Of a stretch of 64,000 bases of DNA, positions 60,315 through 64,000 are shown piece after piece. A program made the position numbers and the translations under genes. Source of the stretch: Bog-756 sp963806455 (GTDB taxonomy: Bacteria > Actinomycetota > Acidimicrobiia > Acidimicrobiales > RAAP-2); NCBI GenBank assembly GCA_963806455.1, contig CAWDXZ010000001.1, positions 372,001 through 436,000 on the forward strand, in the 5' to 3' direction. How positions within the stretch are numbered: position 1 is the stretch's first letter; every line of letters starts with the position of its first letter. Below the pieces are notes generated by a model that saw only the letters and a program-made list of their open reading frames with translations, was not told the origin of the DNA and made no database searches.

Positions 60315-61286
60315 ATGGCGAAACGAGCACTGATCACCGGCATCACCGGTCAGGACGGCTCCTACCTGGCCGAATTCCTCCTCGGGCAGGGCTACGACGT
60401 GTGCGGGATGGTCCGCCGCTCGAGCACGCTCAACTTCGAACGCATCGCCCACATCCAGGACCGGGTCACCCTGGTGGCCGGGGACCTCCTTGACGAGGTG
60501 TCGATGATCAACATCCTGCGCGACCACCGGCCGCAGGAGGTCTACAACCTGGCCGCCCAGTCCTTCGTGCAGACCTCGTGGAACCAGCCCGTCCTCACCG
60601 GGGAGACCACCGCCCTCGGGGTGACCCGGGTCCTCGACGCCATCCGGATCGTCGATCCGGAGATCCGCTTCTACCAGGCCAGCTCGTCCGAGATGTTCGG
60701 CAAGGTCCTCGAAGTCCCCCAGATGGAGTCGACCCCCTTCTACCCCCGCAGCCCCTACGGCGTGGCCAAGGTCTACGGCCACTGGATCACGGTCAACTAC
60801 CGGGAGAGCTACGGGCTCCACGCCAACTCGGGCATCCTCTTCAACCACGAGTCGCCTCGGCGCGGACTCGAGTTCGTCACGAGGAAGGTGACCCACGGGG
60901 TGGCCCGCATCAAGGCCGGCATCGACCGGGAGCTCGCCCTCGGCAACCTCGATGCCCAGCGGGACTGGGGGTACGCCGCCGACTACGTGCGGGCCATGTG
61001 GCTCATGCTGCAGCAGGACCACCCGGACGACTACGTCGTCGCCACCGGCGAGACCCATTCGGTCAAGGAGCTGGTCGAGCTGGCCTTCGCCGCCGCCGAC
61101 CTCGACTGGGAACAGCATGTGGTCATCGACGAGCGCTTCCTGCGCCCCGCCGAGGTGGACCTGCTGGTGGGGAACCCGTCCAAGGCGGAGAAGACGCTCG
61201 GCTGGTTCCGCGAGGTCGAGTTCCCCGGCCTGGTGCAGATGATGGTCGAGGCCGACCTGGCGCTGGTGAAGAGCCAGTTGGTCTAG
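60315..61286 (+). CDS. gmd: GDP-mannose 4,6-dehydratase
   Basis: A 323-residue short-chain dehydratase. The Rossmann GxxGxxG is ITGITGQDGSYLAEFLL, followed by VRRSSTLNFERI, EVYNLAAQSFVQTSW, the SSSEMFGK catalytic Ser-Glu region and YPRSPYGVAKVYGHW with the YxxxK pair; RDWGYAADYVRAMW is also conserved. It makes GDP-4-keto-6-deoxy-mannose, the precursor of fucose, rhamnose or perosamine. Likely a donor for polysaccharide of this or another locus. GAGGAGCCCGACCCAT precedes the ATG. No GMER/GDP-fucose synthase is adjacent. Confidence 0.95.
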   Translation: MAKRALITGITGQDGSYLAEFLLGQGYDVCGMVRRSSTLNFERIAHIQDRVTLVAGDLLDEVSMINILRDHRPQEVYNLAAQSFVQTSWNQPVLTGETTALGVTRVLDAIRIVDPEIRFYQASSSEMFGKVLEVPQMESTPFYPRSPYGVAKVYGHWITVNYRESYGLHANSGILFNHESPRRGLEFVTRKVTHGVARIKAGIDRELALGNLDAQRDWGYAADYVRAMWLMLQQDHPDDYVVATGETHSVKELVELAFAAADLDWEQHVVIDERFLRPAEVDLLVGNPSKAEKTLGWFREVEFPGLVQMMVEADLALVKSQLV

Positions 61287-61294
61287 CGATCGGG

Positions 61295-62170
61295 ATGGTC
61301 GGCCCGGCGACGATCCACGCCGACCCGGTCGGCCTGCTGGTGGCGTTCGGCGCCGGGATGCTCTCGTTCCTCTCCCCCTGCGTCCTGCCCCTGGTGCCGG
61401 CCTACCTGTCGATGGTGTCCGGGCTCTCGGCGGCCGAGCTCGCCGAGCTTCGCCCCACCCTGGTCCCCGCCGGGGCGGGGAGCGGGGTGCCAGCGTCCAC
61501 GTCCGGTTCAGTCGACCCACCGGTGGGGAGGCCGGCCCCGGGGGAGCTGCGGCTGCGCCGCGCCCGGCTGTTGCGGGGGATCCTCTCCTTCATCGCCGGC
61601 TTCACCCTCATCTTCACCATCCTCGGGGCGTCGGCGTCGGCCATCGGGCGGCTCTTCCTCACCCACCAGCGCTTCCTCGAGACCGTCTCCGGCGTGCTCA
61701 TCGTGCTCTTCGGCGCCGTCCTGGTGGCCATGGCGGCCGGTGTCGCCCTCCCGACGGTGCTGACCGGGGAGCGCCGGGTGACGGTACGACCCTCGGTGCT
61801 CGGTGCCTGGGCGCCGCCGGTGATGGGCATGGCCTTCGCCTTCGCCTGGACGCCGTGCATCGGTCCGGTCCTCGGCAGCGTGCTCGCCCTGGCCGCCGGC
61901 ACCGGCGGGACCGCGGCCGGGGGAGTGGCCCTCCTGCTCGCCTACTCGCTCGGGATCGGGGTGCCGTTCCTCCTGAGCGGCCTGGCCTTCGGCCGGATGA
62001 CCGACGCCCTGGCCCGGGTGCGCAACCGGCTGCGCCTGGTCGACCTGGTGGGCGGGGCGGTACTGGTGGCCTTCGGGCTGCTGCTGCTCACCGGCCACGT
62101 CGGGGTGGTTTCGGGATACATCGCCGATTGGCTCCGCGACCTGCACCTCAGCCGGCTCTCCACCAGCTGA
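61295..62170 (+). CDS. ccdA: CcdA-like cytochrome c biogenesis transmembrane protein
   Basis: A 291-residue DsbD/CcdA-type membrane protein with six helices. The paired redox Cys lie in SPCVLPLVPAYLS (helix 1) and WTPCIGPVLG (helix 4). It would pass reducing equivalents from thioredoxin outward to keep apocytochrome haem-binding thiols reduced. A 45-residue Pro/Ser/Gly-rich loop after helix 1 is longer than usual. ATG at 61295 lies 8 bp after gmd. It is followed by ccmABC, so a cytochrome c maturation operon is evident. Confidence 0.9.
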   Translation: MVGPATIHADPVGLLVAFGAGMLSFLSPCVLPLVPAYLSMVSGLSAAELAELRPTLVPAGAGSGVPASTSGSVDPPVGRPAPGELRLRRARLLRGILSFIAGFTLIFTILGASASAIGRLFLTHQRFLETVSGVLIVLFGAVLVAMAAGVALPTVLTGERRVTVRPSVLGAWAPPVMGMAFAFAWTPCIGPVLGSVLALAAGTGGTAAGGVALLLAYSLGIGVPFLLSGLAFGRMTDALARVRNRLRLVDLVGGAVLVAFGLLLLTGHVGVVSGYIADWLRDLHLSRLSTS

Positions 62171-62252
62171 GCCGGGTCCGCGCCGACCGCTTCCGACCAC
62201 TCGGGCCCGTCTGGCTCCGTCCCCGCCACGCTCGTACCATGGTGGGACGGCC

Positions 62253-63041
62253 ATGGCCCCCCCCGCCCCTCCCTCTCCAGCGCTGTCCCTGCACGACGCC
62301 GTGGCGTTGTCGGGACGGTTCCCCCTCCTCGCCGGCCTCGACCTCGAGGTGACGAGGGGCGAGACCGTGCTGGTCGAGGGGGCGAACGGCGCCGGCAAGA
62401 CCAGCCTCCTGCGGGTCTGCGCCGGCCTGGTGCCCCTGGCCTCCGGCCGCGTGGGGGTGCTCGGGCTCGACCCGATCCGCCGGCGCAGCCAGGTGAGACG
62501 GCGGGTGGGCCTCCTCTCGCACGCCTCGCATCTCTACGACGACCTCACCGTGCGGGAGAACGTGACGTTCGCCGTGCGCGCCGCGGGTGGCGACCCCGGT
62601 CGGGTCGCGGGGGCGTGCGACCGGTTCGGCCTCACCGGCCGCCTGTCGGGCACCACCGCGGCCAAGCTCTCGGCCGGTCAGCGGCGACGGGTGGCGCTCG
62701 CCGTCCTCACCGCCCGCTGGCCCGAGGTCTGGCTGCTCGACGAGCCCCATGCCGGCCTCGACGCCTCGGCCCGCGGGATCCTCGACGAGCTGGTCGCCGA
62801 GGCCGCCTCCCAGGGGACCACCGTGGTGGTCGCGTCCCACGAGGCGCAATCGGTCGAGCCGCTGGCCACCCGGGTGGTCACCATGGCCGGCGGTCGGGTG
62901 ACCGGCGAGCGGGCCTCCTCGGCAGTCCCCGGCCGGCCGGAGGGTGGCCCGGCACCGGCGGCACCTCCGGCACCGGCGGCACCATCCCGCCCGGGGCCCG
63001 ACGTCGTCCCGGTCAACGGGCCGGTGGCCCATGTGGGGTGA
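62253..63041 (+). CDS. ccmA: Haem exporter ATPase CcmA-like
   Basis: A 262-residue ABC ATPase: Walker A GANGAGKTSLL at about residues 43-53, GLLSHASHLYDDLTVRENVTF, signature LSAGQRRRVALA, Walker B VWLLDEPHAGLD, H-loop VVVASHEAQ. The close match to CcmA and the following ccmB and ccmC support haem export for cytochrome c maturation (System I). The C-terminal 45 residues are a Pro/Ala/Gly-rich tail that extends beyond the usual CcmA. Its stop overlaps ccmB by 11 nt. Confidence 0.9.
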   Translation: MAPPAPPSPALSLHDAVALSGRFPLLAGLDLEVTRGETVLVEGANGAGKTSLLRVCAGLVPLASGRVGVLGLDPIRRRSQVRRRVGLLSHASHLYDDLTVRENVTFAVRAAGGDPGRVAGACDRFGLTGRLSGTTAAKLSAGQRRRVALAVLTARWPEVWLLDEPHAGLDASARGILDELVAEAASQGTTVVVASHEAQSVEPLATRVVTMAGGRVTGERASSAVPGRPEGGPAPAAPPAPAAPSRPGPDVVPVNGPVAHVG

Positions 63042-63702
63042 CGCCCTTCTGGTGGCCGGCAAGGACCTCCGGATCGAGGCCCGGTCGCGGGTGGCACTGT
63101 CGCAGGTGGCACCGTTCGGCATCGTGGCTCTCGTCATGTTCGCCTTCGCCCTCGGTCCTGATCGCACCCTGATGGCCCGCGGCGCCCCGGGGTTGTTCTG
63201 GGTGGCCGTCCTGTTCTGCACGGTGCTCGCCGTCCAGCGCAGCGTGTCCGTCGAGGCGGGGGACGGGGCGCGCGACGGCCTCCGGCTGTCGGGGATCGAC
63301 CCGGCCGGCCTGTTCCTCGGCAAGGCCCTGGCCGTCGGCAGCGTGCTGGTGGTGCTCGAGATCGTGCTCGGCGCCGGCGTGGTGCTCCTCTACGGGGCCA
63401 AGGTCGTCCACCCCTGGTTGCTGGTGGCCTCGGGCTTGCTCGGGACGGTTGGGCTGGCCGCCACCGGGACGCTGTACGGGGCGCTGTCCGCCGGCCTCCG
63501 GGTGAAGGAGACACTGCTCCCATTCCTCCTGTTGCCCATCGCCGCGCCGGTGCTGCTGGCCGGTACGCGCATCTGGCAGGCGGCCATGGCCGGCGGCATC
63601 GCCGCCGACGGGAGCCAGTGGCTTCGGCTCCTGGTCGTGTTCGACGCCGTCTACGTGGCGATCGGGGTCGTCGTCTACGGTCCCGTCCAGGAGTCGGCAT
63701 GA
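63031..63702 (+). CDS. ccmB: Haem exporter permease CcmB-like
   Basis: A 223-residue membrane protein with about six helices: MWGDALLVAGKDLRIEARSR, GLFWVAVLFCTVLAVQRSV, LFLGKALAVGSVLVVLEIVL, GTLYGALSAGLRVKETLLPFLLLPIAAPVLLAGTRIW, all typical of CcmB. Works with CcmA and CcmC in haem translocation. ATG at 63031 overlaps ccmA by 11 nt; the stop overlaps ccmC as ATGA. Confidence 0.92.
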   Translation: MWGDALLVAGKDLRIEARSRVALSQVAPFGIVALVMFAFALGPDRTLMARGAPGLFWVAVLFCTVLAVQRSVSVEAGDGARDGLRLSGIDPAGLFLGKALAVGSVLVVLEIVLGAGVVLLYGAKVVHPWLLVASGLLGTVGLAATGTLYGALSAGLRVKETLLPFLLLPIAAPVLLAGTRIWQAAMAGGIAADGSQWLRLLVVFDAVYVAIGVVVYGPVQESA

Positions 63703-64000
63703 GGATCGGGCGAGGAGCCGGCCGGGACGCGGCCCCGCCCCTGTGGTCCACCCGGGTGACGTGGACGGAGCGCATCATCGGGATCGGCGCGGTGGTGGCC
63801 ACCGCCGGCACGGTCTGGCTCGGCCTGTGGGTGACCCCCCCCGACCAGACCCAGGGTGACCTGGTGCGGCTGGTCTACCTCCACCCCGGGGTGGCCTGGG
63901 TGGCGTTGTACCTGGCCTTCGGATTGGCCGCCGCCGCCAGCCTCCTGTACCTCTGGCCCCGCACCCGGTCGCTCTTCTGGGACCGCCTGGCCGCCGCCGC
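63699..64000 (+). CDS. ccmC: CcmC-like haem-handling protein, N-terminal part (runs off the window)
   Basis: The first 100 residues include a hydrophobic helix (RIIGIGAVVATAGTVWLGLWV) and the CcmC-type segment QGDLVRLVYLHPGVAWVALYL, then a second helix. CcmC binds haem and hands it to CcmE through a WWD domain, which would lie beyond this window. ATG overlaps the ccmB stop. Confidence 0.88.
   Translation, partial: MRIGRGAGRDAAPPLWSTRVTWTERIIGIGAVVATAGTVWLGLWVTPPDQTQGDLVRLVYLHPGVAWVALYLAFGLAAAASLLYLWPRTRSLFWDRLAAA

Overview
The window looks like a chromosomal segment of a high-GC actinobacterium. I place it most likely in the class Acidimicrobiia or a close relative. The grounds are the strong G/C bias at third codon positions, frequent GTG starts, ATGA/GTGA start-stop overlaps, many starts without a Shine-Dalgarno sequence but with a TANNNT box 6-9 nt upstream (leaderless transcripts), WS/DGAT and nitronate monooxygenase genes, and a secreted protein with the repeat core GGGYWLVASDGG, which I recall as common in that class. 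The taxon is an inference from gene content.

Layout. (1) 1-5.1 kb: a minus-strand catabolic operon (alpha/beta hydrolase, ACMSD-type amidohydrolase, extradiol dioxygenase, FAD hydroxylase, start of a fumarylacetoacetate-hydrolase-family gene), very tightly packed, with a divergent TetR gene and a likely shared operator. It reads as a meta-cleavage pathway for a phenolic or aromatic-acid substrate. (2) 5.1-15.3 kb: accessory metabolic and stress genes: three VOC proteins, a beta-lactamase-fold esterase, a DUF3565/DUF1971/zinc-ribbon protein beside a CBS-type ClC transporter, a MarR regulator, a membrane zinc-ribbon protein, and a decaying zone with a frameshifted ECF41/SigJ-type sigma factor, a truncated AhpD-like gene and a fragmented thioesterase. 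(3) 15.45-16.71 kb: a complete IS3-family element with 25-bp ends and a 3-bp target duplication. (4) 16.7-35.3 kb: an extracellular polysaccharide locus: two GT2 and two GT4 glycosyltransferases, a large polytopic membrane protein, sulfotransferase, polysaccharide deacetylase, JmjC/cupin-like protein, CelD-type acyltransferase and flippase, with a secreted GH16 gene near each end. The distal GH16 carries six apparently identical 126-bp repeats. (5) 35.3-64 kb: a more conserved, still more GC-rich region: DoxX protein, DUF885 metallopeptidase-like protein, UBP zinc finger, a beta-propeller lipoprotein with a probable one-base frameshift, WS/DGAT acyltransferase, HSL-type esterase, a branched-chain-amino-acid-type ABC transporter (permeases fused in one chain), divergent valS and cysS sharing a 21-bp intergenic promoter, cold-shock protein, acyl-CoA dehydrogenase, LMW phosphatase, DUF4395 protein, diiron ferritin-like protein, sigma factor with its zinc anti-sigma factor, TetR, a glycosyltransferase, enoyl-CoA hydratase-like protein, GDP-mannose 4,6-dehydratase, and a cytochrome c maturation operon (CcdA-like, CcmA, CcmB, start of CcmC).

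How the genes work together: the first operon forms one pathway under TetR control; the polysaccharide locus has sugar transfer, modification (deacetylation, sulfation, acylation), export and hydrolysis, but no initiating phosphoglycosyltransferase or chain-length regulator was recognised inside it; the last operon supplies cytochrome c biogenesis. No tRNA, rRNA or CRISPR array was recognised.
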